Source of the DNA: Lasiosphaeris hirsuta
Lineage: Eukaryota; Ascomycota; Sordariomycetes; Sordariales; Lasiosphaeriaceae
Length of the DNA: 64,000 nt
Direction: 5' to 3'
Assembly (NCBI GenBank): GCA_030549175.1
Contig: JAUKUA010000008.1
Coordinates: 186,001-250,000, forward strand
A program made the translations under genes and the position numbers. Below, piece after piece: positions 22,329-33,284 of this stretch. Below the pieces are notes generated by a model that was given only the letters and a program-made list of their open reading frames with translations, was not told the DNA's origin and did not search any database. Each line of letters begins with the position of its first letter. Within the stretch, counting starts at the first letter, position 1.

Positions 22329-24589
22329 ATTGGTGCCGCGAGTCGTTTTGATGCAATCGGAGATATTGGAATGGTGGCACGGCGCCTCTCAAGATGAGGC
22401 GGTTCCGCTGAGGATGTTGAAGCGAGCGATGCCGGGGAATTTGAGACCCGGGGCTAGGAACCGTAAGAGTGCAGGAACGTCTTCTAGCACGGCCTGTAAT
22501 CAAGTGTGTCTGCGGTCGTGATGAGAACTTTCGCTCTGGAGAAGGATCTTGCCAGGAGTGCTCCCGGAGTGAACGAGTGTCGCCTAGGAGCCCTCCTCAC
22601 CGGCTTCGTGCATACGCCACAGCGCAAGCTGTGACGAGGATTACATCTCCAACTGCCCGCATTGGGCTCTTCACCGACACATCTGCTGCTGCAAACCCCG
22701 ACAGGAGGATTCTGGAGCCGCTTTCGAACGCCTTCACTCGCTTTCCGCCACGTCAAGATAGTCACCCAACCAAACTAGGAGGCCCGCTCGCATGCAGATG
22801 GGGGTAGAATGCCCTTGACTTATCTGGAAGCGCTAGCCGCTGTAGTTTTCATGATGTCGGAGTCAAAATTTCTCCTATTGATCAGGAAGCTTCCCCAAGC
22901 CTACGATCTGGTAGCGTCCACAACACTAAATCTACGGTAGCACTCTCCGTGATATCCCAAGCTCTTGGCTCTTAGTGCGGTGCGCTGTCTCGGATGTCTG
23001 CGTACCCAGTGTAGAATCTGCTGGAGATTGGGCGGCGCGAGGCCAGCGGGTCGGACCGTATAGTAGCGGTGGGACACTCCGCAGTAACCTGGGTTTGTGC
23101 GGAAGTGGGAAGACCCTGGTCTCGGGTAAGGCACTATCCATGGGTGCGATTCCGAAGGCAAATGTCGGCACGGTTGTGGGAGCGCGGCAACTTGCAGAAG
23201 TTGGCTTGCACGTGAGCCTTCCGAGCCAACAAGTTGTCGAAGTTGCGATGGTGTAGGCCAGGGGCCTTTGTGGGTACAGGCCAGGTACCAAAGGAGGTCT
23301 TGGTCACAGCCAGTCCCCTCAGCGGCTAGTGCCCGGGATGAGACCCTCAATGCGTCGGCTCTGACAGACCCCCTCTGGCAGCCCGTTGATCGGAAGGGTC
23401 TCATGAGCAGGCTAGCAAAGATAGTGTCTAAAGCTGCCTGGTGCTGGCGGCTTCGTCGAAGAGTTGTAATTGAGTGTGCGCGGAGCTTCCAGCCGAGCGG
23501 CCGGCAGTTTCCGCAATACCATGTCCCGCAGCTTCCCGCTGCATACGTGTGCCGAGGCGCACTAGTGTTGACGCTCAGCAGATTCCCGGTTAGCCTATCC
23601 GTCGCATGTCTCACTTCACGTAATCTACCTTGGCAGCGACCAAGAGCATGCCATCAACTGCAACGCATCGCCATCTCGTCTCTTGTGCCAAGTTTTGGTC
23701 CCGAAGAGTTCCATGAAGCTCGGCCATCCTCGACACTTGACAATGCGCCCTCCCGAGCCTTCGAGACTCAGTGGCAAAACAAAGAAGCGCGACGCTTTGC
23801 CCGACCTACCTCTTTCGCATCCGAACCGTTACCCCGCATTAGGTCACGCAACCGCTCCGTCGTCATCATCCCGCGCACGAGGCTAGTTGCCGCTGGCCCC
23901 TCTTACTCGCCCCGTCTCGAAACGCAGTGGATTCGTCGAGTCGCGGCATGTCTCGAAGATATCGCTCGTGTGCCTCGACAAGACCTACACAACCTAGAGG
24001 TTAGCTAAGTGACAGAGCTAGTGACTTGGCCGCACGTGCTGGTGTGGAAGAGGTGAACTGGTTTAACACCCGTGGCAGCATCGTGGCCATGACTACGAGA
24101 TGCTCAAGGTCGGGGATCAGGATCGCCTGCCCGCCTCTGGACGCCCGTGGCTGCCCCTCTACGAGCAAGCAGTGTACTTCGCTTCGTTCGGCGGCGAGCG
24201 GGCTCACGGACAGTTTTCTGGCTTCCGTCGACCATCCCATAACCCCTTCATGCAGCAGATTCTCGTCCACAAACGGGGTTTCATCTAGCTTGCTGTGTAC
24301 CAGATAGCGATGGCGGTGAGGTAGACTCGTGTAACAGAAGGCCTCGCGGATGATCTCCGCTACATTCTGGAAGGCCTTGCTTGCATCTGGAACTTCCATT
24401 CACCTATTACTCCCCAAAAACCCCCTTCCACACGCATGTCATGACAGAATTGTGAAGGCAGTGTAGCCGGCGCCGTCCGCTCCGAGTCCCTGTCTTCACC
24501 AGCAGCAGTGCTCCCAGACCGGGGCGCCAAGACGGCTCGTTAGGGGAAGTAAACAGATAGGTTAACCTTAACCCTGACATGCCGGCCAG
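22329..24589. other. Intergenic 2.2 kb, no gene supported
   Basis: GC-rich sequence with long overlapping ORFs on both strands (22901-23614 minus, 23268-24008 plus), neither with motifs nor a convincing composition. A minus ORF at 24001-24399 (MEVPDASKAFQNVAEIIREA..., 132 aa) is the most protein-like of them but was not recognised. Confidence 0.4.
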
Positions 24590-24665
24590 CGTTGCTTTTC
24601 GCCGAAGGACGAGAATAGGGGCTGCGATGGAGATAGTGACAAAGACGGCCAAGGCACAATAGCTT
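24590..24665 (-). pseudogene. Fragment of an ABC-transporter first membrane segment
   Basis: On the minus strand GTGCCTTGGCCGTCTTTGTC followed by ACTATC..CGCAGCCCCTA..CTC matches the HMT1-like gene at about 13700-13755. It encodes (L)AVFVTISIAAPIL against LAVFVTILVAAPTL. Nothing else of the transporter is visible, so it is a small displaced piece of that gene or a paralog, directly beside the Copia insertion. Confidence 0.6.
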
Positions 24666-24751
24666 CGGGCTCCTCCAGCCAGCTTCCTTCCACACTAGGC
24701 CGCTGTCGAGGTAGGCCCTACTGGTCAGGTTCCCCAGCAACGCTATGTATC

Positions 24752-24914
24752 TGTGGGCAAGACAGAGCAAAGGGAAACGGTGATAGATTCTGTGGTGTTG
24801 CGGGCCAGGATTTCCCTGGCCTGCAACAGCTATCTTGGTGTGGCCCAAAGGGCACTAGCTAGGCGAGGTGGCGTGTGCGCCCTGCACCCTCGAGGTGGGG
24901 CACCACCTCCAACA
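24752..24914 (-). repeat. Copia 3' LTR
   Basis: 163 bp, apparently identical to 30064-30226. Related copies: the solo LTR 57888-58061 and the truncated element end 61091-61246. The left flank GTATC is the target duplication. Confidence 0.93.
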
Positions 24915-24925
24915 CACCCCCTCAG
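24915..24925 (-). other. Copia polypurine tract
   Basis: On the minus strand CTGAGGGGGTG directly precedes the 3' LTR, the expected place of the plus-strand primer. The same sequence precedes the LTR in the fragment at 61080-61090. Confidence 0.7.
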
Positions 24926-25035
24926 ACGGCACTGAAGCCTGGATCTACATGCCTATCTAGGAAGTTGTGATAGTTGTGATGGTGTTTTGCATCGCCAAGC
25001 GCCTTTTTCCTCCTTTAGCTGCCCCTGAATCCACA

Positions 25036-26568
25036 TCAATTTTCTCCTTTTATGGCTTTTCTGCCACTGTATTGCTGCAATGCCTCGATATTCTCCTTTA
25101 TCCAGGGTATCTGGATGTCAACAAGGCCCAACAGGGTAACGAATTGTGCATGCTTTTCCTTCTGCAGTGGTTTTGTAAGCCCATCTGCAGTCATGTCGGT
25201 TCCTGGGAGATGCCTCAGATCTATCATCTTCTTCCTGACGCGATCTATTACCCACTTGTAGCGGATATCAATACAACGAGTGCGTGCCGCGTTGAGTGGA
25301 TTCAACACGTTGGCCCTCGCGTTGGCACTGTCAGTGTATAGGATCAGTGGAATTGGCTGCGTAGTGCCATATTCCTTGAGGATCTCCCACACCCACCTAG
25401 CGGCCTGTGCCGCGGGTGTCAAATTGGTAAATTCCGCCTCTGTTGAGCTAATTGCTGTAAAAGTCTGTTTCCTGGACTTCCACACCACTGGGCCTCCTGC
25501 GAGGAAGACCACATGGCCTCCAGTTGAGTAGCGGGTGAGCAGATCATCCGCAAAGGATGCATCTGCAAAAGTATGTAGGCGAAGATCGTCAACTGTGATG
25601 GATTCTCCACCAAAGACTATGCCCAAGGACTGTGTGCCTCTCAAATACCGGAATAGGTGCTTCAATAGCTCCCAGTGTTGCGGCGAAGGTCCTGCGTTGG
25701 CCTCGCTGAGCCTTGACGTTGTATATGTGATATCAGGGCGTGTGCCAGTGGCGAGGTAGTTGAGCGATCCAGTCTGCTTGATGTAGTCTTTTTGGGAGGC
25801 CTGGTCTGGTTCCCACACCTTGGGCAGTTCCAACTTGGCTGGCCAGGGTGTTTTGACAGCATGGAGACCCTCGTATCCGAACTTGTTGATGATAGTGCGC
25901 GTGTAGCTTTCCTGGCTCAAGGATATCGTTCTTTTGGCGCGGTCGCGTACTATATCGAAGCCTAGGAACCGCTTGGCTTCACCCATCGACTTCAAATCGT
26001 AGTGGCTCTCTAAGTCACTGCGAATTTGATTGATCTCTTCCACAGTTTTGGCAGATATCAACAGATCGTCGACATACAGGATAAGCAGTGCGCCAGTCTT
26101 CTTGTCACCAAAAAGGCATACGTCAGAGGCGAAGGGTTCTAAGCCTATCTTTTCCAGAATAGGCGTGATAGTCTGGAACCAGTAGAGAGGGCTCCTTCGA
26201 AGACCATACAGGGCTTTGCGCATCTTCCAGACCATGCCTGGCTTTGCAGGGAGTCCAGGGGGTTGTCGGACGTAGTAGTCGTGGCCTTTTGGGATATCTG
26301 CATTCAAGAATGCCCACTTGAAGTCGAATTGGTGGCACTCAAGGTCCTGTACCGCAGTCAAGGCTATGAAGACTTTGACAGGCAAAATATCAAGGCCTTC
26401 AGGCGTAGGCACAAGATAGTAGACCCTACGGTCTTCCAGGCTTTCGCCTTGTTTTTCCATGGCCGGCAGCCACCACGTTTTGTAATTAGGTAGCTTCTTT
26501 GCCTGCCACCAGTTCTTTGGCGGCGCCTTTTCTGTGGTCATGACTTGGATAGTATGTTCTACCTTCAT
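25036..26568 (-). pseudogene. Copia reverse transcriptase / RNase H part of pol
   Basis: 510 codons. RT motifs HQFDFKWAFLNADIP, YVRQPPG, MRKALYGLRRSP and catalytic YVDDLLI are followed by the connection region and RNase H (HTFADASFADD, AISSTEAEF, LILYTDSANA). The N-terminal RT segment usual in Copia elements (the KARWVVKG block) is missing between LVPTPEGLD and PVKVFIALTA. The frame also differs from the upstream integrase ORF. The part is therefore internally deleted and uncoupled. Confidence 0.85.
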
Positions 26569-26573
26569 GGCGG

Positions 26574-28532
26574 TTAGGCTGAATTGCTGTAGTTCCTGGA
26601 TTCGGTGCTTAACAAGGTGTAGGCTTGTGTATTGACTATCCTTTGGATGCCTTCGGCTAGGGGGGGTTTTCCTTTGTTAAGCGCCTTGTATGTGCCTTCA
26701 ACGTGCGTTGTGCGGCCGGAGCGGCGTGGCAGTGGCACTTGTTGCTTAGGTACAGGGTCAGGATACTGTCGGTTGGTAGGTGGAATGGGAGCCTCTCTGG
26801 CGATATCCTCATGGTCCTGCTCATCGAAGTCTTCCACATCAAAGAATTCTTCATCGTCATTGAGATCATCTTCTGGATCAGGTGTAGGTTCAGGAGTTGG
26901 AAGTCCTTTATCAGTGGAATGTATGGCGGTTTCTTCCTCGGGAAGATGATGTTGATCTTCTGGCTCAGTTGTCTCCTCGGAAGGTTGAACCTCCAGGGCC
27001 TTGCCTTGTATAGTCTTGTGGACTGTGACTAGCTCTGGGAATAGTTGCTCTATCTCGCTGACTGTTGTCTCGTTGAAAACAACACCATGTTTGAGATTAT
27101 CATCTTTTTCTGGAAGCTTCGGAGCCCCCACTTCGTCAAATACCACAGCGGTAGCTCGATGGATCTCTCCTGTCTCTGGATCCCACACCCAGTAGATCCT
27201 ACCATGCATATCGTCGTAGCCTATCAATCTTCCAAGCCTTGCGCGTGCCTCGAATTTGGCTCCTTTGGTACGCTTGGCTGGCTTGATGAAATAGTACGCC
27301 TTGCAGAAATAGGTGCGTAGGTGCTTGATGTATGGCTCGTGTGCCTCTTCGGGAGCATTGATACCAGTCGCGAGGACTGTATGTGGGCTCTCCATATCCT
27401 TGTTGGCTCTTGTGGGCAACAGGTTCAGGACCTTGATAACACTCTCCATGACGAAGCACCATAAGTGCTCTGGAATAGTGTGCTCAATCATGATAGCCCT
27501 GGTCCTTTCCATGATATAACGGCCTGCGCGTTCTTGTTTACCATTCATCCATGGTGTGTGCGCAGCCGTTTTGCTGACAGCGATGCCTCTCCCGGTGGCG
27601 AATTGTGCCATTTTGCTGTTTTGGAATTCCCCGGTGCCAAAGCCAAACTCTGTTCCACCGTCAAGACCAATCATCTTAACCCTCCGGGAGGTCTGGAGTT
27701 CTAGGAAGTCGATGAATTGAACCACCACACCAAAGATCTGGTCCTTCTTTTGACAGAAACGTACCCAGTGGAAGCTGGAGTGTACGTCAATGAAGTGGAC
27801 GCTGTAATGGTATCCTAGGTGGGAGGCGTGGGTATGCGAAATCGTATCCATTTGTAGGAAGTCGACTGGATTGGTTGTGACGATCGGAGCGATCTTGTTG
27901 ATCTGATCAGTGGCCTTGGCCTTGGCGCATGAATCGCAGAAGTGCTCAGCGCTGGCGCCCTTGATCGTGATGCCGGCTCTCTCGCAGGCTCGAATTACCT
28001 GATCTTTGTGTGCATGCATGAGTCTTCTATGCATAGTTCCGTAATTAATTGAGGCCATCACGGCCTGGCCGATCAAGTGTTGTTGGTCGAAGGAAGGATT
28101 GATCTTTGCCGGGATTATTGGCACCCCCTCATGTTCCACACAGGGTATCCATTTTCCTGTGGTGCGATCGAGGATTCGATTATGCCTGAAGGACCACTCC
28201 AATTGAGCAGCCTTCATTGACTTGGTCCCAATCAGATTGATTGGGCCGTTGGGACTGTAATAAGATGATGGGATCGGGTATGATGCGGATCCTCCACCCA
28301 TCAGTGGCACCGTGATCTCTGCTGTGCCGATATAGTTACATTGGCCGATGCCTCCACTGGAATTGAGGAAGCGATAGGGTATCGTTAGCGGCCGTATCTC
28401 TGTATACCACTTTAAGTGGTTGAAGGAAGTCTCTGTGGCGCCACTGTCATAAATGACTGTATCGCCATCTACTTGCTTGTATGCCTTGAGAGCCTGTTGG
28501 ACTTCAGGGGTCACTGTGCTTATGGAAGACAT
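26574..28532 (-). pseudogene. Copia protease-integrase part of pol
   Basis: 652 codons. Aspartic protease motif DSGAT, the His/Cys pre-integrase region (HRRLMHAHKD...CDSCAKAK) and an integrase core with QMDT, GLDGGTEF and NGKQERAGR as candidate D, D, E positions. A long acidic linker follows. It ends in a stop just before the RT part, where a single Copia polyprotein would continue. Its ATG overlaps the gag stop as TGATG (28529-28533), an arrangement suggesting reinitiation rather than fusion. Confidence 0.85.
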
Positions 28533-29650
28533 CAGTGCTCCTGTGGGCTCTGGCGAAAAGGGTGTTCTTCTTCGTAAAACGCTGCATGGCTCTTCGGATC
28601 GATTATAAACGCTTGTTGTAGATCTTCATCGTCAACAACAAATGTTTGGGACTGATTGAGGAAAGCTTGTTGTATGCCAATGTCGGTGGAGAACAACAGG
28701 TTCGAAGATCCAACCTTTGTTGGATTTGCAATGCCGGATCCTGTGTTCGAGAGTGCTGCCGTTGTTGCAGTCGTTCCTCTGGCTTTGCGTTCAAGCGCAG
28801 TTTTCCTGTATGCCCATGTATCGGGAGCCTGTTCTGGATTGCAGGTCCAACAGATTCCTCCTGGAGGATAGTGGTGGCCGCAAGGCTGGTGTGCCCAAGT
28901 CTTCAGATAGGTTTTCTGGCACTTGTCACACTTGGCCATCTTGCCTTTGTTGCCGTTGTTGGTTGTATTGTCAGATGGATTGTTGAGTTTGTTTCCTTTC
29001 GCTCCTTTGACTTCAATTGATGCGAATCGCGTACCCTCGGTTTCTCTTTTGCTAATGCCATTGAGATCCTCCATGAGTTTGGTCCATGGAAGTTCCTTCT
29101 TGGCTAGGGCCTTCTCCCAGAACATGTGGTTCGTAGGGTATCCAGCCTTTAGGCAGTTGACGATGTGGGTGGTGTGAAAGCCTTCAGGGAGTTTTCTACC
29201 CCACTGGGCATGTGCGGAATCGAGCTTATTGCGAAGATAATGGACCTTGGCGACGAAGGCTTTCATTGTGTCAAAGGTCTTGCGATTGAGATGGGTATAT
29301 TCCTCCAGGTAACTGCTGATGGCTTCCTCACTCTCATGCTTGATGACCTTGCGGACTGTAGTTCAGGTCTTGTATGGATCGCCTGTATGGTATTCCCAGC
29401 CTGCAGCCTGCAGCTTTGTCGAGACCTTGGGATCGTTGAGGCTCTCCTGGATCATGATGCTCACTCTGATGCGATCTCTGTTCCACTTCTTCTTTGCCTC
29501 TACATCTGTATCGGCAGGCGCTTCGACATCTTCGTCGATGTAATTTTCCAGATCATCATAACGTAGATGGAATCTGATGATGGAGGCCCAAGCCTCATAG
29601 TTGTTTTCGCCCTTCAGGACTGGGATCGTGGCCTTAAGCTCTGAACCCAT
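28532..29650 (-). pseudogene. Copia gag with one in-frame stop
   Basis: Starts MGSELKATIPVLKGENNYEAW. The frame runs unbroken except for one TGA (about 29363-29365, DPYKT*TTVRK), and continues in the same frame through FHTTHIVNCLKAGYP. A Cys/His-rich stretch (CDKCQKTYL...HQPCGHHYPPGGICWTC) may be the nucleic-acid-binding knuckle, though not the classic CCHC. The stop could be RIP-like or tolerated by readthrough. Confidence 0.8.
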
Positions 29651-30043
29651 GATGACAGCTCTGCTTTGTCGTCGGGAATCGCGGCCTCTTGTCGAAGTTA
29701 TGAGGGCTTTTGTCGCGGCTTCCTTTCTCGAAGATTTGGAAGGCTTCTTGTCGTCGGGATGGCCTCACGATTGAGGGCTTGATTGATGGAAGAATGAATA
29801 CTGGCTGTATTGCACAGTATTGGAAGGATCACTGGCAAGGGATGGTATTGCGCAGTGGTAAAGGAAGGTGCAGATTGGCAAAGGAAAAGCTCAATCGCGG
29901 GGCAAGGTGTTGGATGATGCGAAAATGCGGAAAATGCGATTTTACACAACCACCTTCAATTTGGAAAAAGAAGATATCTTCTGAGTCGCGTGGAATAGGC
30001 GAATTCAGTGATATAAGTGTAATTGCAAATAGTTGCGTTGCGC

Positions 30044-30063
30044 GCACAGGAGGGCTCATAACC
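30044..30063 (-). other. Copia primer binding site (half-tRNA-iMet type)
   Basis: Directly inside the 5' LTR the + strand reads AGGGCTCATAACC, preceded by GCGCGCACAGG. This resembles the D-arm to anticodon-loop side of eukaryotic initiator tRNA-Met, as used by Copia and Ty5 elements that prime with a tRNA half. The assignment rests on remembered yeast tRNA-iMet sequence. Confidence 0.65.
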
Positions 30064-30231
30064 TGTGGGCAAGACAGAGCAAAGGGAAACGGTGATAGAT
30101 TCTGTGGTGTTGCGGGCCAGGATTTCCCTGGCCTGCAACAGCTATCTTGGTGTGGCCCAAAGGGCACTAGCTAGGCGAGGTGGCGTGTGCGCCCTGCACC
30201 CTCGAGGTGGGGCACCACCTCCAACAGTATC

Positions 30232-31215
30232 TTATCGCTTATCGCTTATCTCTGTCAACCACCCTGAAACAAGCAACGTCTCGCCAACTGCAACACAGCT
30301 AGCCCTCGTCGTTGTCGGTCATCACTGCCGCCCTCATGCTATGCCGCCATGACGCCGCCCTGTCACCGCACGACGTGGCATTTGACCGCCTCCGCAGCCA
30401 GTGAGTGTTTCCTACTCGTGCCTCGTCCCGGACACCCATCTCATACGACAGGCGAACCAGCTCGAGAACCAACCCAATCTGCCCATGACCCACCCAGCGA
30501 GCCCGAACGATGCGATTCATGCCCCTACAGCTGCAGAAGCACAATCCGCTCACGGCGAAGGGGAAAACTGAACCTCCTTAGCAGTATGGTAAGCTTGGAC
30601 TTGGTCAAGCTCACCAGCCAAGGCTTGGCGGATGTAGTTTTGGCGTTCTTGCTACGGTGGTACAGGCTTTTCGTCAAGTATCGCTTTCGACCCGCGCCCT
30701 CGTGGACCGCCTCGATTAGAATCAGCCTGCCACGGCGCGCTCCGAACGCAAACTGCACGCTGGAGGAAGCAGCAGGGACCCCCACCCTCTTCTCTTTGGA
30801 TAATGACTGACCAGCCGATTCAACAGCTAACCTCCTTGCCCCGCGCTACCTCCGTTACCAAATTCTCGACGCTGCTGCCGGTCACTAGTTATTCCCCGTG
30901 CCTCCCCCCCGCGGGCGCCCTCTTGACCTTCGAGACACTCGCGATGATGCTGAGGACCTCAGTAATAAGACCAAGAACCGTGACCCTGAGGTTCAGCGCC
31001 TCGCGCTGGCTGCCCCCCAGCACTGACGCGCCACCACCCCTCGCCCCTCTTCCCTTTCTCCTCCTCTTATCCCTTGACTTCTCCCTCCTCGGAAGCCCGA
31101 CGAACCCACCAGCTGACCAGCAACCTCGACAATTGACTTTTCGTAGCCGTCTCCAGTCCTCCTACGTTCCTGAGAGCCATCACGTCGAATCACTGTCCGT
31201 CGCTGCCTTGGTGCA
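30232..31215. other. Region between Copia and sirtuin B; no gene supported
   Basis: GC-rich sequence with only weak ORFs. A possible splice pair (about 30413 GTGAGT and 30452 ACAG) links short frames but no domain appears. From about 31030 the sequence is the CT-rich leader of sirtuin B, similar to the leader of sirtuin A. Confidence 0.45.
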
Positions 31216-32342
31216 ATGGCCGTCACCCATGTGCGACCGGACGACCGTCTCCACCTGCAAAGCATCGCGAGCCTATTTGGTGCCGCATCCAAGATTGTGA
31301 CCGTCACAGGGGCTGGCATCAGCACAAAGGCAGGCATTCCTGTAGGTATTCCCCGCTTCCCTTCTTGGTCACCTCTCACCAGACTTAGGACTTTCGATCG
31401 GAAAATGGCGTCTATTCCCTCGGTCATCGTCGTCTTTTCTCCTCATCGGTTCTTTCTGATCCGGAAAGGAGGCCTCTCTTCTACAATGGCATCACCAAGA
31501 TGCGCCAGGTTGTTAATCGCGCTAGTCCAACAAGAACACATCGCTTCATCCTTAGTTTACGTGATGCTGGAAAGCTGGTTCGGGACTATACCCAGAACAT
31601 CGACTGCCTTGAAGAGAAGGTTGGCCTCTCTACCGATTTGCGGAAGGGTCCTGGCAGGAAACATGTCCGAGGCCACCACCGAGTCGACTACGAGCCGCGT
31701 CTCCAAGAGAGAGGCGTCGAATGTATTCTCCTCCATGGATCTCTCCGCCGTTTGCGATGCTCCAACTGTTTTAGCACATGTTGCTGGGACGAGGATGGCC
31801 GAGAAGCGAAGACTCTGGCAGGACAAGAACCTCCGTGCCCCGGCTGTGCCGAGATATCCGAAGCCAGAACGGCAGCAGGGAAACGCGCAACCGCAATCGG
31901 AACGCTTCGACCGGATATCGTGCTTTACGATGAACAGGACCCATGGGCTGACTTGATCTCCGCCATCGCACGGCATGACCTGTTACAGCGCCCAGACGTC
32001 CTTCTTATTATGGGCACGAGCCTTGCAACGCACGGGGTCAAGCACCTGGTGAAAGACTTTGCGAAGATTATTCACAAACGGGCTGGAAAAGTGGTGTTTG
32101 TGAACCTCACAGAACCGGCTAGGAACTGGGAAGGTGTGATCGATTACTGGGTCGAGTGGGATTGTGACGCCTGGGTACAAGATCTAACGAACCGTCAGCC
32201 GGCACTCTGCTCTGGCTCGATTCCAAGGGTTCTAATAGACTTAACTGGAAACGGTGAGCACGTGAATACGATGGCTTCTCGTGGGTATGATGGGGGTAAA
32301 GGGGGCAGCCGGGATAATCCCATCGACCTTACGCTTAGCTAG
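31216..32342 (+). CDS. Hst3/Hst4-like sirtuin B
   Basis: Exons 31216-31341 and 31389-32342 (47-nt intron at the same codon as in sirtuin A) give 359 aa. Motifs: VTVTGAGIST, GIP|DFRSENG, TQNID, LHGSL, the Cys pairs (CSNCFSTCC... PPCPGC), LYDEQDPWAD and LIMGTSLATHG. As in A, the tail has two IDLT motifs (VLIDLTGNGE and terminal NPIDLTLS). The ORF is intact and shows many synonymous-looking differences from A, so it is a duplicated gene under constraint rather than an assembly artefact. It lies upstream of DUF3435 gene B, whereas sirtuin A lies downstream of gene A. Confidence 0.88.
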
Positions 32343-32526
32343 ATGAAGCAATGTCCCGTAACGAGTTACCGAAGGATCTCAGTGGAAGTAACGGAGTAGT
32401 CTAAACCAAGATCTCTCTACAAAGACTAGCCAATGCAAGGCTACCGATGGAAAGCAACACTACGCCGGAAAAGCAGGCCTACCATATAAATGTGAATTTT
32501 TCCCTTCTTCCCCCCTGAGCTTACAG

Positions 32527-32844
32527 GTGGTCCACAGACCGATGAGAATGACCGAAGCAAGGCTGTTTGAGATGGCTATTGTCCATGATGTTCCTGAGGC
32601 AATAGCTGGAGACATAATTCCATCTGATGGCATTAGTCAAGGTAACCAGTCTATTAACACCATCTCTGCTGTTACTAACGGAGACAGAAATGAAGCATCT
32701 ACGAGAGAAGTTAGGCCTAGATTTTCATGGTTGCCTAGCCAGACGGTCCGACGATGCGTTCGCCGATTGGATAGCGAGGCTTTGGATAGAATACGAGGAC
32801 CTGTCTCCGAGATCGCTCATCAAGTCGACAAGTTCGAGGCATAA
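32527..32844 (+). pseudogene. Fragment of an HD-domain (YfbR/HDDC2-like) phosphohydrolase
   Basis: Two remnant exons. The first gives MAIVHDVPEAIAGDIIPSDG, the HD metal-site block of the HDDC2/YfbR nucleotidase family. After a likely intron (GTAACC..GACAG, about 32641-32689) comes EMKHLREKLGL...WIEYED, then a frame change to SEIAHQVDKFEA. Upstream exons are missing. The gene stops exactly where the DUF3435-B shared sequence begins (AAACAATGTG at 32846), so it appears cut by that unit. Confidence 0.75.
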
Positions 32845-32845
32845 A

Positions 32846-33284
32846 CAATGTGTCGGTGAGTCTGCCGCCATTTTTAGTGGGTTCTGCCGGTGGTTTGGAC
32901 GTCGCATTAGGAGCCTGGCGCCAAGCGCCCCGCTGCGCCCCGGAATAGGGTTGTCTTGACGCCCCGCCAGGTACCTTGTACCTGCACCCCACCACCAGAA
33001 ATTCTTGAGCCATAATCGCGGCCTCTGTTTTTTGCTTCCGGGTTCCCGGCTCCAGGGCAGCAGTCGAAAATGGCCCCCGTCTCAGCCTTTAAATGGCCGC
33101 GCTCGCGCGCCTCTGGCGATACGAAGCGCTTGCTCTGCACTGTCTCAAAGCTCTCTCTGAAGCGATCCTGGTATTGCTGGAGCCATCTACCTCCCGCCGG
33201 TCCAGAACCACCAACAGTTATTCCATCTCTCTTTCGCCTTCTTGTTATCGAGACGCCGACGGTATTGTTCAAGATTACCAAAAT
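32846..33284 (+). promoter_or_regulatory. Upstream region of DUF3435 gene B; candidate element 5' end
   Basis: Aligns with 3013-3469 from the first bases: AAACAATGTG, GAGTCTGCCGC, GGGTTCTGC, and later the CGCCTCT(CC/GG)CGATxCG block about 180 bp before the ATG. Left of it lies the HD-gene fragment, so the two copies have different left flanks, as expected for an inserted unit. Confidence 0.6.

Larger units (their letters stand above)
24752..30226 (-). mobile_element. Ty1/Copia LTR retrotransposon, structurally complete, coding region damaged
   Basis: Two LTRs of 163 bp (24752-24914 and 30064-30226) appear identical, begin TG and end CA on both strands, and are flanked by the 5-bp duplication GTATC (24747-24751 and 30227-30231). 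Transcription is on the minus strand: 5' LTR at right, primer site, gag, protease-integrase, RT-RNase H, polypurine tract, 3' LTR. Identical LTRs indicate recent insertion. Gag has one in-frame stop, and pol has a frame break with part of RT missing, so movement probably needed proteins from another copy. Confidence 0.95.

Noticed and set aside
22901..24008. Long GC-rich ORFs on both strands (237 and 246 codons)
   Set aside because: Antiparallel, Arg/Pro-rich, no motifs; typical of open frames by composition.
30349..31300. ORFs between Copia and sirtuin B
   Set aside because: No domains; the downstream ones run over the sirtuin leader in the wrong frame.
3013..32845. A complete Starship spanning from DUF3435 A to DUF3435 B
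   Set aside because: The left boundary is plausible but no 3' terminus, flanking direct repeat or empty site could be shown, so only the recombinase modules are claimed.
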